Assembly (NCBI GenBank): GCA_904846145.1
Contig: CAJGZL010000002.1
Span: forward strand, 1 to 42,228
Reading direction: 5' to 3'
DNA length: 42,228 bases
From: Psychrobacter immobilis
GTDB lineage: Bacteria > Pseudomonadota > Gammaproteobacteria > Pseudomonadales > Moraxellaceae
Shown here: in pieces, positions 16,909 to 25,071 of the stretch
Layout: every line of letters begins with the position of its first letter
How positions within the stretch are numbered: the first letter of the stretch is position 1
Position numbers and translations under genes: made by a program
Notes under the pieces: generated by a model
Databases searched by the model: none
What the model saw: the letters and a program-made list of their open reading frames with translations, nothing else
What the model was told of the DNA's origin: nothing

Positions 16909-17562
16909 TTACTTTTTAACTCGTGCGGCGGCGGCAAGTTGACGCCATTGACCCCATTGAGGAATAAACATTGGCACTTGCTGTTTGTAAGCAAGGTAGT
17001 CTTTACCAAACTCTTCAAACATATGCCGTTCCTCACGTCGAGCTAACCATGTGTATACAAGCACAATCACTGGAAACAGACCGATTGAAAACAGAGTTGG
17101 CCAATGCACCACACCTTCACCGAACAGTGCAATAAACAACCCGGTGTACTGAGGATGACGTACGTAGGCATAGAGTCCATCAGTTACTAAACGATTTTCC
17201 CCTCGTGCTTTGTGGACTTGGCGCCAACCTTGAGCAAAAAGACCGACTCCTAAAAATGCAATAGCATAGCCGAGTAGCATTGAGATCATCATGCCTGTCT
17301 CACCTAAACCAACAAGGGTCGACCATAAGCTAGCGCTGACATATTGGCTGTCCAAACCAAAAAACCGTACTAATAAATATATAGTGAGCGGAAAGCCATA
17401 CATTTCTGCGTAAAGTGCAATAATGAAAGCCTGAACTACACCAGCACCCGCCCATTCACGCCAGTTCTTTGGTGCGAAATAACGGTAAAAGAACCAAGAA
17501 ATCAGAACAATAACAATTAGTGCGAGACCCCAAGTTCCAGCGTGATTAAATGACTCATTCAT
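16909..17562 (-). CDS. Isoprenylcysteine carboxyl methyltransferase-family membrane protein
   Basis: A 217-residue polytopic protein with the C-terminal ICMT/PEMT-type SAM-binding motif: GLYAYVRHPQYTGLFIALFG (about 126-145) and RREERHMFEEFGKDYLAYKQ (about 175-194). Bacterial members are integral-membrane methyltransferases of mostly unknown substrate, and several occur beside metal-resistance genes. AGGGA precedes ATG. It sits between an APC permease and DUF5676, all leftward. The substrate is unknown; lipid or small-molecule methylation is possible. Confidence 0.85.
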   Translation of the reverse strand: MNESFNHAGTWGLALIVIVLISWFFYRYFAPKNWREWAGAGVVQAFIIALYAEMYGFPLTIYLLVRFFGLDSQYVSASLWSTLVGLGETGMMISMLLGYAIAFLGVGLFAQGWRQVHKARGENRLVTDGLYAYVRHPQYTGLFIALFGEGVVHWPTLFSIGLFPVIVLVYTWLARREERHMFEEFGKDYLAYKQQVPMFIPQWGQWRQLAAAARVKK

Positions 17563-17691
17563 AGCTTACTTTCCCTGTTGTCTTTATTAATATCGTATTG
17601 CATGAAATCAATTCTTGAAGATAGTAAGCAGACGCTTAAATCTATGCAATTTTTAACCAAACAATTTTCTGTAAACTCTTTGATGTTACTG

Positions 17692-19035
17692 TCAATGATG
17701 GTCTGCAAGCGTATCTTTTTCGATAGCTTTTTTCCTCGCTGAAGATTTCAGGTAAACCTGCTCAGCCACAGCAATCACTACAATAGTGACGACTGCTACG
17801 CCAAGTACGAATGGATCTGAGTTTAGTTTAATCCAGACAAAACCGCCGAGAACCAACAGGTCAAGAAGTATGGCCACTATAGGCACCCACATCACCGCCT
17901 TTATATCCTGACGAAGGTATCGCAAAACACCCCAATGAATGGCGATATCCATAATTAGATAGAAAACAATGCCAAGCGCTGCAATTCGTGATAAGTCAAA
18001 TAACGTCGTAAAAGCTAAACCCAACACCACAGTATAGACCAACGTATGTTTTTGAACGCTTCCCGGCATTCCCAAATGACGATGAGGCACCAGCTTCATC
18101 TCAGTCAACATAGCAAGCATACGAGAGACTGCGAAGATGCTAGCAAGGAGGCCGCCAGCGGTAGCTACTATTGCGATTGCAACTGTGAACCATAGACCAT
18201 AGTCGCCAAGTGCTGGGCGTGCGGCGGCAGCCAAGGAGTAATCTTTAGTTTCGATGATTTCGGCAAGAGATAGATTACTAGACACCGCGAAACCGACTAG
18301 AGTGTAAATAACTACGCATATTGCGATTGATATTACAATGGCACGGCCGACGTTGCGATGAGGATTTTTTACTTCCGAGCCACTGTTGGTAATCGTGGTA
18401 AAGCCTTTAAATGCCAGTATGCCTAGCGCCGTTGCGCCAAGAAAGTTACCAACAGTATTAGTGTCCCCCACTGTGGAAGAATCAATTGCAAAGCTATCAG
18501 CTAGCCAGATACCAACCAGCCCGAAGATGAGAATCCCAACAATTTTTATAATACCGATAACCGATGCGACCCCTTGGATCCAACGATTGCTAAGCAAATT
18601 AATCAAAAATGCAGCAAGAATAAGCGCTGCGCCAAGAACGGATACCATGCGACCGCTGTCATCGCCACCGAATAACTGCATAGTGTATGACCCGAACGTC
18701 CGAGCCAAAAAGCTCTGCGCTATAACCATGGAGAAATACATCAGCAGGGCATTAAAGCCAGTCGGTAAACGATCTCCGTACGCTTGGTGTAGGTACATCG
18801 CGACACCACCAGCTGATGGGTAGGCATTAGAGATTTTGATATAGGAATAGGCACTAAAAGAAACAACGATTGCAGCGGCTAAAAACGCTAAGGGGAAAAG
18901 CGAACCCGTCATCTGAGCCATTTGGCCAGTCAGAGCAAAAATACCAGCACCGATCATGACACCGGTACCGAGCATAACTGTTCCTGCTAGTGTCAAGCTA
19001 TCCTTCTGATAGCGAGTCGTTCTATCTTGCTTCAT
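17692..19035 (-). CDS. APC-superfamily amino acid/amine permease
   Basis: A 447-residue transporter with about twelve helices. The N-terminal part has GTVMLGTGVMIGAGIFALTG, the unwound helix-1 substrate site of APC transporters, followed by AYPSAGGVAMYLHQAYGD and, further on, FKGFTTITNSGSEVKNPHRN. The substrate cannot be told. In this context it might take up an amino acid used for Cu chelation or repair, or simply travel with the island. AAGG precedes ATG. The gap to the DUF305 gene is 145 bp. Confidence 0.88.
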   Translation of the reverse strand: MKQDRTTRYQKDSLTLAGTVMLGTGVMIGAGIFALTGQMAQMTGSLFPLAFLAAAIVVSFSAYSYIKISNAYPSAGGVAMYLHQAYGDRLPTGFNALLMYFSMVIAQSFLARTFGSYTMQLFGGDDSGRMVSVLGAALILAAFLINLLSNRWIQGVASVIGIIKIVGILIFGLVGIWLADSFAIDSSTVGDTNTVGNFLGATALGILAFKGFTTITNSGSEVKNPHRNVGRAIVISIAICVVIYTLVGFAVSSNLSLAEIIETKDYSLAAAARPALGDYGLWFTVAIAIVATAGGLLASIFAVSRMLAMLTEMKLVPHRHLGMPGSVQKHTLVYTVVLGLAFTTLFDLSRIAALGIVFYLIMDIAIHWGVLRYLRQDIKAVMWVPIVAILLDLLVLGGFVWIKLNSDPFVLGVAVVTIVVIAVAEQVYLKSSARKKAIEKDTLADHH

Positions 19036-19180
19036 ACTTATTCGACCTTAATTTATTTCTTCGTAGAACTTCAGTTTTACAGGTTATTTTTGAAGTAAGG
19101 AGTAGGTATAGTTAGAATTAAAAGACGCGATATAGTAAATAGTTTTTAAAGAAGAGCTTACTTATTGGTATCATAATATA

Positions 19181-19657
19181 TTATTCCAACTCATCAATAA
19201 GTGCTTGCATCTCACCGATTTCACGCTTTTGTGCTTCGATAATGTCATCAGCAAGCTGACGTACACGTGGATCTTCGATATCAGCACGCGAACTGGTCAA
19301 AATAGCAATCGAGTGATGCGGTATCATCGCCTGCATCCAATCCACTTGATCGACCGTTTGTTGTGATCTAACGCCCCATAAACCAAAGGCAAATAGCACG
19401 ACACTAATCCCATAAACCATTAGATTGACCTTAGTCTTTTTATACATATTGGTCATAAAGGCGAGCATAATAATAGCCATCATAGCGCCCATATACAGCG
19501 CCATATAAGCTCGGGTTTCACTAAAGTAAATATGATCCCACTGATAGGTGTTAAAATACATCATGATAAACATCACCACTGTGGATGTTAAAATCATGAT
19601 TGTGAACTTTACATAAGGGTTCATTTGCTTCTGTTTATTATCCATATGGTTATTCAT
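19181..19657 (-). CDS. DUF305 membrane protein, copper-region associated
   Basis: A 158-residue protein: three hydrophobic spans (about 14-34, 47-68, 76-96) with many Met, then a C-terminal DUF305 segment with WMQAMIPHHSIAILTSSRAD and QKREIGEMQALIDELE. The M-IPHH-AI and late EI-EM motifs are the family's metal-ligand pattern. DUF305 proteins commonly occur in copper and silver resistance clusters. A clear ribosome site (AAGGA) precedes ATG. It lies downstream of a strong terminator, so it probably needs read-through or its own promoter. Confidence 0.88.
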   Translation of the reverse strand: MNNHMDNKQKQMNPYVKFTIMILTSTVVMFIMMYFNTYQWDHIYFSETRAYMALYMGAMMAIIMLAFMTNMYKKTKVNLMVYGISVVLFAFGLWGVRSQQTVDQVDWMQAMIPHHSIAILTSSRADIEDPRVRQLADDIIEAQKREIGEMQALIDELE

Positions 19658-19677
19658 ATTCTTGTCCTTAATTTAGT

Positions 19678-19711
19678 AAAAAGGCACCTAAATAAAGAGG
19701 TGCCTTTTTTT
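19678..19711 (-). terminator. Rho-independent terminator after copB
   Basis: AAAAAGGCACCT and AGGTGCCTTTTT form a 12-bp stem with an 8-base loop, flanked by A and T runs so that it works in both directions. It separates copB from the DUF305 gene and would end or attenuate the leftward copper transcript. Confidence 0.85.
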
Positions 19712-19752
19712 AGAGCTAGTGTTATAAACTGTTGTTACTTACATGGTTAACA

Positions 19753-20853
19753 CTAGAACCAAAACATCACACCAGCAGTCAGACTATTAGAATCAACGTC
19801 TTCGTCCTCTTGACGACGTAAGTCTCGCGCATCACCCAAGGCGCTCTTGTAGCTGAAACCAACATAAGGCGCGAGCTGACGACTGAATGTCTCATAAGCC
19901 AGCCTAACGTCAGCCCCAAACTCATTAAATCCTTTAGTAATACCGTTATCGGTATCATCTTTACTAAAGGCAGTCAGCTCCAGCTCTGGTCTGACCACCC
20001 AACGCTGATCTAAGCGCCACTCGTACGCTGTCCCAAGATCAAGCTGGACTTGTCCATCAGTATATACGTAGGCTCTAGCGTCAGTCTCAACAAAGTACGG
20101 CGCTGTACCAACAATGCCTGCCATGATTGCGGACTTATCGTTTTCAGTATTATAAGCGACACCTGCTTCTCCGTTCCAATAGATACCGAGAGGCTTCCAG
20201 TAAGCGAGCGAGGTCAGACTATCGATTTCTTTATCACCTTCAGTTTGGGCACTACCCTCACTGCGTAGAGTGACACGATTGCTATCAGTACCGTACCACG
20301 TATCAAACTCAAAATCGATTTGATCGTCCTCAAACTGATAGCCTAAGGTTTCTACTGACACGCCCCATAATGGTGCACTACCCATCATTACCGGCTTATC
20401 ATATTGTCCATAGGTAACACCATTAGAGTAATCTGAACTACGAGCATCGGCTGGAGCATCGCCACCTTGCATTCCTGACATGTCCATACTGCCATGATCC
20501 ATATCCGACATATCGCCTGACATATCCATGCCACTATGATCCATACCTGACATATCGCCCGACATATCCATGCCACTGTGATCCATATCTGACATGTCAC
20601 CTGACATATCCATACCACTGTGATCCATATCCGACATATCGCCTGACATATCCATACCACTATGATCCATATCTGACATATCCATACCAGACATGTCCAT
20701 GCTGCTGTGATCCATATCTGACATATCCATACCAGACATGTCCATACTGCCATGATCCATGTTCGACATCTCAGCAGCGTTTGCTAAAGGTGACATTAGT
20801 AGCATCAAAGATGACATGCCAATAAACGGTAGACCTACTTTATATATTTTCAT
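19753..20853 (-). CDS. copB: CopB outer-membrane copper resistance protein
   Basis: 366 residues from ATG 20853. A signal peptide (KIYKVGLPFIGMSSLMLLMS, cleaved near ANAAE) leads into about 100 residues of Met/Asp/His-rich repeats (MDHSGMDMSGDMSD, 14-residue unit with shorter variants). A CopB beta-barrel domain follows (GVTYGQYDKPVMMGSAPLWG to the end), finishing in aromatic residues GVMFWF as outer-membrane barrels do. CopB is thought to bind and sequester or export copper at the outer membrane. The frame is open upstream to 20973, but that part overlaps copA; ATG 20853 gives a proper signal sequence. It follows copA by 25 bp. Confidence 0.93.
   Translation of the reverse strand: MKIYKVGLPFIGMSSLMLLMSPLANAAEMSNMDHGSMDMSGMDMSDMDHSSMDMSGMDMSDMDHSGMDMSGDMSDMDHSGMDMSGDMSDMDHSGMDMSGDMSGMDHSGMDMSGDMSDMDHGSMDMSGMQGGDAPADARSSDYSNGVTYGQYDKPVMMGSAPLWGVSVETLGYQFEDDQIDFEFDTWYGTDSNRVTLRSEGSAQTEGDKEIDSLTSLAYWKPLGIYWNGEAGVAYNTENDKSAIMAGIVGTAPYFVETDARAYVYTDGQVQLDLGTAYEWRLDQRWVVRPELELTAFSKDDTDNGITKGFNEFGADVRLAYETFSRQLAPYVGFSYKSALGDARDLRRQEDEDVDSNSLTAGVMFWF
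20458..20760 (-). repeat. Met/Asp/His-rich tandem repeats inside copB
   Basis: Units of about 39-42 bp encoding MDHSGMDMSGDMSD-like peptides repeat about seven times with nearly the same DNA sequence. The protein repeat is a multivalent copper ligand; the DNA repeat is prone to copy-number change. Confidence 0.85.
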
Positions 20854-20878
20854 AATAAGGCTCATATTCGAAGGTTTA

Positions 20879-22576
20879 TTAAACAACGGCAACTTCTCTA
20901 AACATCCCTGCTTCCATGTGATAGAGCAAGTGGCAATGCCATGCCCATCTGCCAGCTTCTCCGGTGACATCAAAGCTTATCTTTTGTGCAGGCTGTACCA
21001 TTATCGTATGCTTACGTACTTGAAACTCACCTGAAGGCATCCGCAGATCGCTCCACATACCATGCAAATGCATGGGATGATTCATCATGGTGTCATTGAC
21101 TAAGGTAATACGCACGCGCTCACCCGGCTTAATATTGACCGGTGCGGCATCTTTGAACATAACCCCGTCTAGAGCCCAAATATAGCGCTCCATGTTTCCC
21201 GTCAGATGTATTTCAATCTCTCTGGTGGGTTTGCGCTGCTCTGCCATTATCTCATCGCCGACAGAGCGCAACTGACTATAATTCAAAACCTTTCTATCAA
21301 TGTTACGTAGATTAATACCAGGGTCATCAAGGTTCATACGCGGACTATCAACGCGCATATCGGACTTAAAGTCATATTCTGTTTTGGCATGTTTAGCGTT
21401 ATAGCCATTCGATCCCATGGCGCCCATCATGTCGGCCATCGTCAGCCATTCGATTTTGTCCATAGCAGGTATCGCAGGACGAGCACCTTTTTTGGTAGCA
21501 AGCGTTGTCGCAACATAGCCTGACCGATCTATGTTTTGAGCAAATATGGTATGCGCGTCTTTAGTGGGCGTCACGATGACATCATAAGTCTCGGCCACCC
21601 CAATACGGAAATCATCGATATCGACGGGACTGACATCAATCCCATCCGTCGCGACGACTTTCATTTTTAGGCCGGGGATGCGTACATCAAATATCGTCTG
21701 CGCTGAACCATTAATAAAACGTAGTTTGACAGGCTGTCCAGCCTTGACAAGTTGCGTCCAGTTAGCCGCTGTGGTTTTACCATTCATAAGATAAGTAAAC
21801 GTGGTCTCACCAGATAAATCAGTAAAGTCTGTCGGCATCATCCGCATCTGATTCCACGTTTTGCGCTTATCAAAAGCCGCCTCAAGATCCGTAGCGGCAA
21901 TATCGGACAATAGCTTTTTAAAGTCTGGCAGATGATAATTATCAAAGTCAGCACGCTGCTTAAGTAGTTTTAGCAGATTATGCGGATCGCGATGCGTCCA
22001 ATCACTAAGCAGGATAACGTGATCTTCCTCGATAGGATAGCGTTCGCGCCCTTTAGGTTCAATCACAATAGCCCCGCGCATACCGGTCTGCTCTTGGAAG
22101 CCAGTATGCGAGTGATACCAATAAGTGCCTGACTGTATCAGTTTAAATTTGTACGTGAAGGTGCTACCCGCAGGAATACCATCAAAGCTGATACCCGGTA
22201 CGCCATCCATCTCAAACGGCACTAAGAGGCCATGCCAGTGAATAGAGGTCGACTCATTCAGCTGATTATGGACTCGAATGGTGACCGTATCGCCTTCTTG
22301 CATCTTAAGCGTTGGCGCAGGCAGTGAGTCATTTATCAGCGTTGCCATGCTTGACTTGCCGTTGACCGTTATCATCTTCTCACTGACATAAAGATCAAAC
22401 TCTTTGCCTGTCAGTATAGGTACAATGTGATCGGCTCTATCACTATTGACTACGACATTTTGGCTTTTAGTTAAAGCACTATTAGCCATCGTCGGTAGTG
22501 TGGATAGCATCGACGCGCCAAGTAGCGTAGATGACCCTGTCAAAAAACGCCTGCGGTTAAATCTGTTTTTATTCAT
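20879..22576 (-). CDS. copA: CopA-type periplasmic multicopper oxidase
   Basis: 565 residues with a twin-arginine signal (NRFNRRRFLTGSSTLLG). Copper ligand motifs in order: SIHWHGLLVPFEMDG (His113, His115), YWYHSHTGFQEQTGMRGAI (His155, His157), NHPMHLHGMW (near 499) and WHCHLLYHMEAGM (Trp546-Met558; Cys548 and Met558 complete the type 1 site). It oxidises Cu(I) or binds copper in the periplasm. The Met-rich insert typical of longer CopA proteins is absent, so the Met-rich role may fall to CopB. The signal makes it a substrate of the plasmid's own TatABC. It lies in one transcription unit with copB. Confidence 0.95.
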   Translation of the reverse strand: MNKNRFNRRRFLTGSSTLLGASMLSTLPTMANSALTKSQNVVVNSDRADHIVPILTGKEFDLYVSEKMITVNGKSSMATLINDSLPAPTLKMQEGDTVTIRVHNQLNESTSIHWHGLLVPFEMDGVPGISFDGIPAGSTFTYKFKLIQSGTYWYHSHTGFQEQTGMRGAIVIEPKGRERYPIEEDHVILLSDWTHRDPHNLLKLLKQRADFDNYHLPDFKKLLSDIAATDLEAAFDKRKTWNQMRMMPTDFTDLSGETTFTYLMNGKTTAANWTQLVKAGQPVKLRFINGSAQTIFDVRIPGLKMKVVATDGIDVSPVDIDDFRIGVAETYDVIVTPTKDAHTIFAQNIDRSGYVATTLATKKGARPAIPAMDKIEWLTMADMMGAMGSNGYNAKHAKTEYDFKSDMRVDSPRMNLDDPGINLRNIDRKVLNYSQLRSVGDEIMAEQRKPTREIEIHLTGNMERYIWALDGVMFKDAAPVNIKPGERVRITLVNDTMMNHPMHLHGMWSDLRMPSGEFQVRKHTIMVQPAQKISFDVTGEAGRWAWHCHLLYHMEAGMFREVAVV

Positions 22577-22643
22577 AATATTGACCTAAGTTAATCCATG
22601 AAATGAGAGTTGAACTTATATATCTGATAACTTATTAATAGAA

Positions 22644-23282
22644 CTACATCTGCTGCGCTGGCGACTCAATAGCCGCATACACTTGAGTGCTGCCATCCTT
22701 GTTCAATTGCATGACTTTATAGGGCATGAATTTACCTTCATACTCCATACCGGGGCTACCAACCGGCATACTCGGTACGGCAAGTCCAATAGCTTGTGCA
22801 GGAGGATTTGCTAAGAATTCAGCCATGTATTTAGCAGGAACGTGACCTTCAAAAACATAACCATTAGTAGTGACGGTGGTATGACAAGAGCGCATTTGCT
22901 GCGGGACACCGTAACGCTCTTTAAATAAAGATAAATCTGTAACGTCTTGCGCAGTTGCGCTTAGACCATGACCTTCGGCATAGCCTACCCATTCTTTGCA
23001 GCAGCCGCAGTTGGCATCTTTATAAACTGTGGCTGAGACGTTTTTGAGTAATGATGACGAGCTGTTAACGGGAGCATTTGTAGGAGCAGAACTTTCATTT
23101 TGTACTTGTGCATTCTGGGTAGCAGACTGTTCAACCTTTACTGGTTGAGAATCAGAGCCACTGGTATTAGATTGGCTGCAAGCGGCTAGCGTTAACGAGA
23201 GTGACGATGTCACCACCAATAAAAGGACACGACTGGATAACCAGCTATGTCCATTAGAAAGCACATGTGTGTAATGTCTCAT
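22644..23282 (-). CDS. DUF411 copper-associated lipoprotein
   Basis: 212 residues. The N-terminus is a lipoprotein signal ending in lipobox LAAC (Cys35), then a Ser/Asn-rich linker. The DUF411 domain follows: YKDANCGCCKEWVGYAEGHG (CGCC metal-site motif), then QMRSCHTT, FEGHVPAKYMAEFL and GLAVPSMPVGSPGME. DUF411 proteins are periplasmic metal-binding proteins of copper and silver clusters. GGAG about 8 bp before ATG confirms the start. As a lipoprotein it would need Lgt, and an lgt gene lies on this plasmid. Confidence 0.92.
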   Translation of the reverse strand: MRHYTHVLSNGHSWLSSRVLLLVVTSSLSLTLAACSQSNTSGSDSQPVKVEQSATQNAQVQNESSAPTNAPVNSSSSLLKNVSATVYKDANCGCCKEWVGYAEGHGLSATAQDVTDLSLFKERYGVPQQMRSCHTTVTTNGYVFEGHVPAKYMAEFLANPPAQAIGLAVPSMPVGSPGMEYEGKFMPYKVMQLNKDGSTQVYAAIESPAQQM

Positions 23283-23372
23283 TAAATTACTCCTAAACGT
23301 CTATTATTATGCTCGATATTCTAAAAACTTACACCCTATATTTAATTCTTATGTACTTAACTAAAAACATTA

Positions 23373-23398
23373 AATGCAGCACTGTTCAGTACTGCATT
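23373..23398 (-). terminator. Hairpin downstream of the cytochrome gene
   Basis: AATGCAGCACT and AGTACTGCATT (11 bp with one G-T pair, 4-base loop) lie after the cytochrome stop codon in the leftward direction. There is a weak T-rich tail beyond. It may attenuate transcription into the DUF411 and copA genes. Confidence 0.5.
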
Positions 23399-23451
23399 AT
23401 TAATATAATAGCGACAACCGTGAGTTAGGAGGCTTTCATATCTAGAAAGTA

Positions 23452-24042
23452 TTAATGCTGCATTCCAGATTCATCATCCGACATATTCATATCACCGTCA
23501 AATGACATGTCCATCATATCGCCATCTATCCTAGTGGTTAGCATCGTGTACTGAGCTTCATCTAATTCAGGTAACGATCTAATGAAGGCTACCATTGCCC
23601 ACATTCTAGCGTCGTCATGAGAAGCACCCCACGTAGGCATTCCAGATGCCATAATACCGTGCTTGATTGCCCAAAAGCCTTGCTTTGCACCGTCTTCTGT
23701 TTGATAACGTTTGACAATATCAGCCTTGGTAAAGTTGGGCGGCTTTGGATATAAGCCCTCACTAAAGTCAGTTTGTGCCACTCCCGGAGACAAGTGACAG
23801 CCTGCACACATATCCTTATAGTCCGCGCCCCCAGAAATGATATCGACCTTCTCTAAGTCTGGTACCACAATATCTTTACTGGCATTTGCTATGGAACGAT
23901 TGCGAGCGGTTTCCAAAAAGCTAAACATCATTGGGCTATGCTCTTGGTCAGCTCCCACATTGACAACACCACTAGTAACAACCGCAAACACGCCAACGAT
24001 TGCCACAAATACGGTAAAGAGCGCACCCAATAAAAATTTCAT
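23452..24042 (-). CDS. Membrane-anchored monoheme cytochrome c with Met/Asp-rich tail
   Basis: 196 residues: an uncleaved N-terminal anchor (about 1-24), then a class I cytochrome c domain with heme motif CAGCH (Cys79, Cys82, His83), PKPPNFTKADIV and a probable axial Met in GIMASGMPTWG (about 130-138). The C-terminal tail is rich in Met and Asp (DGDMMDMSFDGDMNMSDDES), a likely copper-binding extension. It may pass electrons from Cu(I) oxidation to the respiratory chain. It is the one c-type cytochrome on the plasmid and so the local candidate substrate for CcmFGHI. The heme motif is certain; partners are inferred. Confidence 0.92.
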   Translation of the reverse strand: MKFLLGALFTVFVAIVGVFAVVTSGVVNVGADQEHSPMMFSFLETARNRSIANASKDIVVPDLEKVDIISGGADYKDMCAGCHLSPGVAQTDFSEGLYPKPPNFTKADIVKRYQTEDGAKQGFWAIKHGIMASGMPTWGASHDDARMWAMVAFIRSLPELDEAQYTMLTTRIDGDMMDMSFDGDMNMSDDESGMQH

Positions 24043-24103
24043 ATGTTTTCCTAAAACTTTATTTTCGTTAAGTGTTGACTGCTATTTAGCAGAGCTAAAA
24101 TTT

Positions 24104-24382
24104 TTAAGATTTACTGTCGTTAGTAACGCAGTTTTTTTGGTACATTTGCTTCATTTTACCCATGTTAGCCATCATTGCTTTCATAGCAGGATCTTTCATA
24201 TCCATCTTGCTATGATCCATTTTTTGCATCATTTGCATATTCTTTTCCAACTTTTCACAGTTCATTTGATCTTTTTTAGCATGCAATTTTGGATCATGCG
24301 CCATAGCTGAGGTTGAAACGACTAGAGCGACGGCAGTGGCTACGATTGCTTTAGGTAAAGACTTTGATTTAAAGAGTGACAT
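24104..24382 (-). CDS. Small Met/Lys-rich periplasmic protein
   Basis: 92 residues with a signal peptide (AIVATAVALVVSTSAMA, cleaved before HDPK) and a mature part rich in Met, Lys and His (NMQMMQKMDHSKMDMKDPAM), with two Cys (C near residue 42 and near the end). No named family is recognised. Composition and place, first after a CopR-like box, suggest a periplasmic copper chaperone or buffer. AAGGA precedes ATG. It is followed by the cytochrome gene. Confidence 0.8.
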   Translation of the reverse strand: MSLFKSKSLPKAIVATAVALVVSTSAMAHDPKLHAKKDQMNCEKLEKNMQMMQKMDHSKMDMKDPAMKAMMANMGKMKQMYQKNCVTNDSKS

Positions 24383-24478
24383 GGTTAATCCTTAATTGAT
24401 TTAGTTGAGGGTACATAAAGCTTTAGGATATTAATTCAGTCTAAAGCATAACTTATTGATTCTGACAGAGAGATGACA

Positions 24479-24504
24479 GCAAGATGACAATATTGTCATC
24501 TTGC
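24479..24504 (-). promoter_or_regulatory. CopR/CusR-like operator (perfect 26-bp palindrome)
   Basis: The half GCAAGATGACAAT is followed by its exact complement. The core TGACA-N4-TGTCA (24485-24498) equals the CusR/CopR box pattern TGACAAnnTTGTCA. Further TGACA half sites lie at 24463 and 24473 and an ATTGTCAT half at about 24532. The site is about 100 bp upstream of the small Met-rich gene and is the likely control point for the leftward copper transcript. Confidence 0.7.
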
Positions 24505-24559
24505 TATTTATGGTTTTTAATATTGTCATCAATCCTTTAGTATGACATCAGAGCTGATA

Positions 24560-24844
24560 TTACTTATCGCTACCATATTTGTTAATGAAGTATTTTTCAG
24601 ACTGTAGATGTTGATCTTTGTGTTCAATCTCACAAGCCACTCTAGCATCGATATAGCTTTTCATTTGGGCGCTAGAAAGCTGAGCATCGTTATGATCCAA
24701 ATTTTTTGCAAAGTCAGTAACAGCGTCGCAGTTATTGATGATTGAAGTACTTAGATCAGTAGTATGCGCATTAGCAGTAGTAATACCTATAAGTACAGAT
24801 ACCGATAGCAATACTACTTTTTTGAATGAACCGTGAATTTTCAT
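24560..24844 (-). CDS. Small secreted protein of unknown function
   Basis: 94 residues with a signal peptide (VVLLSVSVLIGITTANA, cleaved before HTTD) and a polar helical mature domain with two Cys (INNCDAV, VACEIE) and several His. No family is recognised. It is transcribed away from copR across a region with a TGACA-N4-TGTCA box, so it is probably copper induced. A good ribosome site (AGAGG) precedes ATG. Confidence 0.75.
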   Translation of the reverse strand: MKIHGSFKKVVLLSVSVLIGITTANAHTTDLSTSIINNCDAVTDFAKNLDHNDAQLSSAQMKSYIDARVACEIEHKDQHLQSEKYFINKYGSDK

Positions 24845-24987
24845 ATAAAACCTCTTTTGTAAGTTATTAGGCGTTTAAATTGATTACCTGTGAAAATAAT
24901 TCGTAGTAGCTAGATATTAGGAACGAGCAACTATGTTTCATTCATATAGATTAGCAAATGAAGACTGACAATCTGATTACGAGTACA

Positions 24988-25022
24988 TGACATTTTTGTC
25001 AGTTACAAAACGTTTTTGTCAT
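24988..25022. promoter_or_regulatory. CopR/CusR-like operator in the divergent copRS promoter region
   Basis: TGACATTTTTGTCA (24988-25001) has the same TGACA-N4-TGTCA geometry as the box at 24485. An imperfect second dyad (TTACA ... TTTTTGTCA, 25003-25021) follows, with another TGTCA near 25039. The location between copR and the divergent small gene suggests autoregulation of copRS and control of the leftward genes. Confidence 0.65.
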
Positions 25023-25071
25023 CTATATTGATTAGGATGTCAAATAATCATAATCGTGTTGAGGGGTTACT

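Noticed and set aside
20388..20753. 121-residue Trp/Ile/Cys-rich minus-strand frame
   Set aside because: It is the alternative frame of the copB repeats (same strand, shifted), so its odd composition comes from the Met/Asp/His coding repeat.
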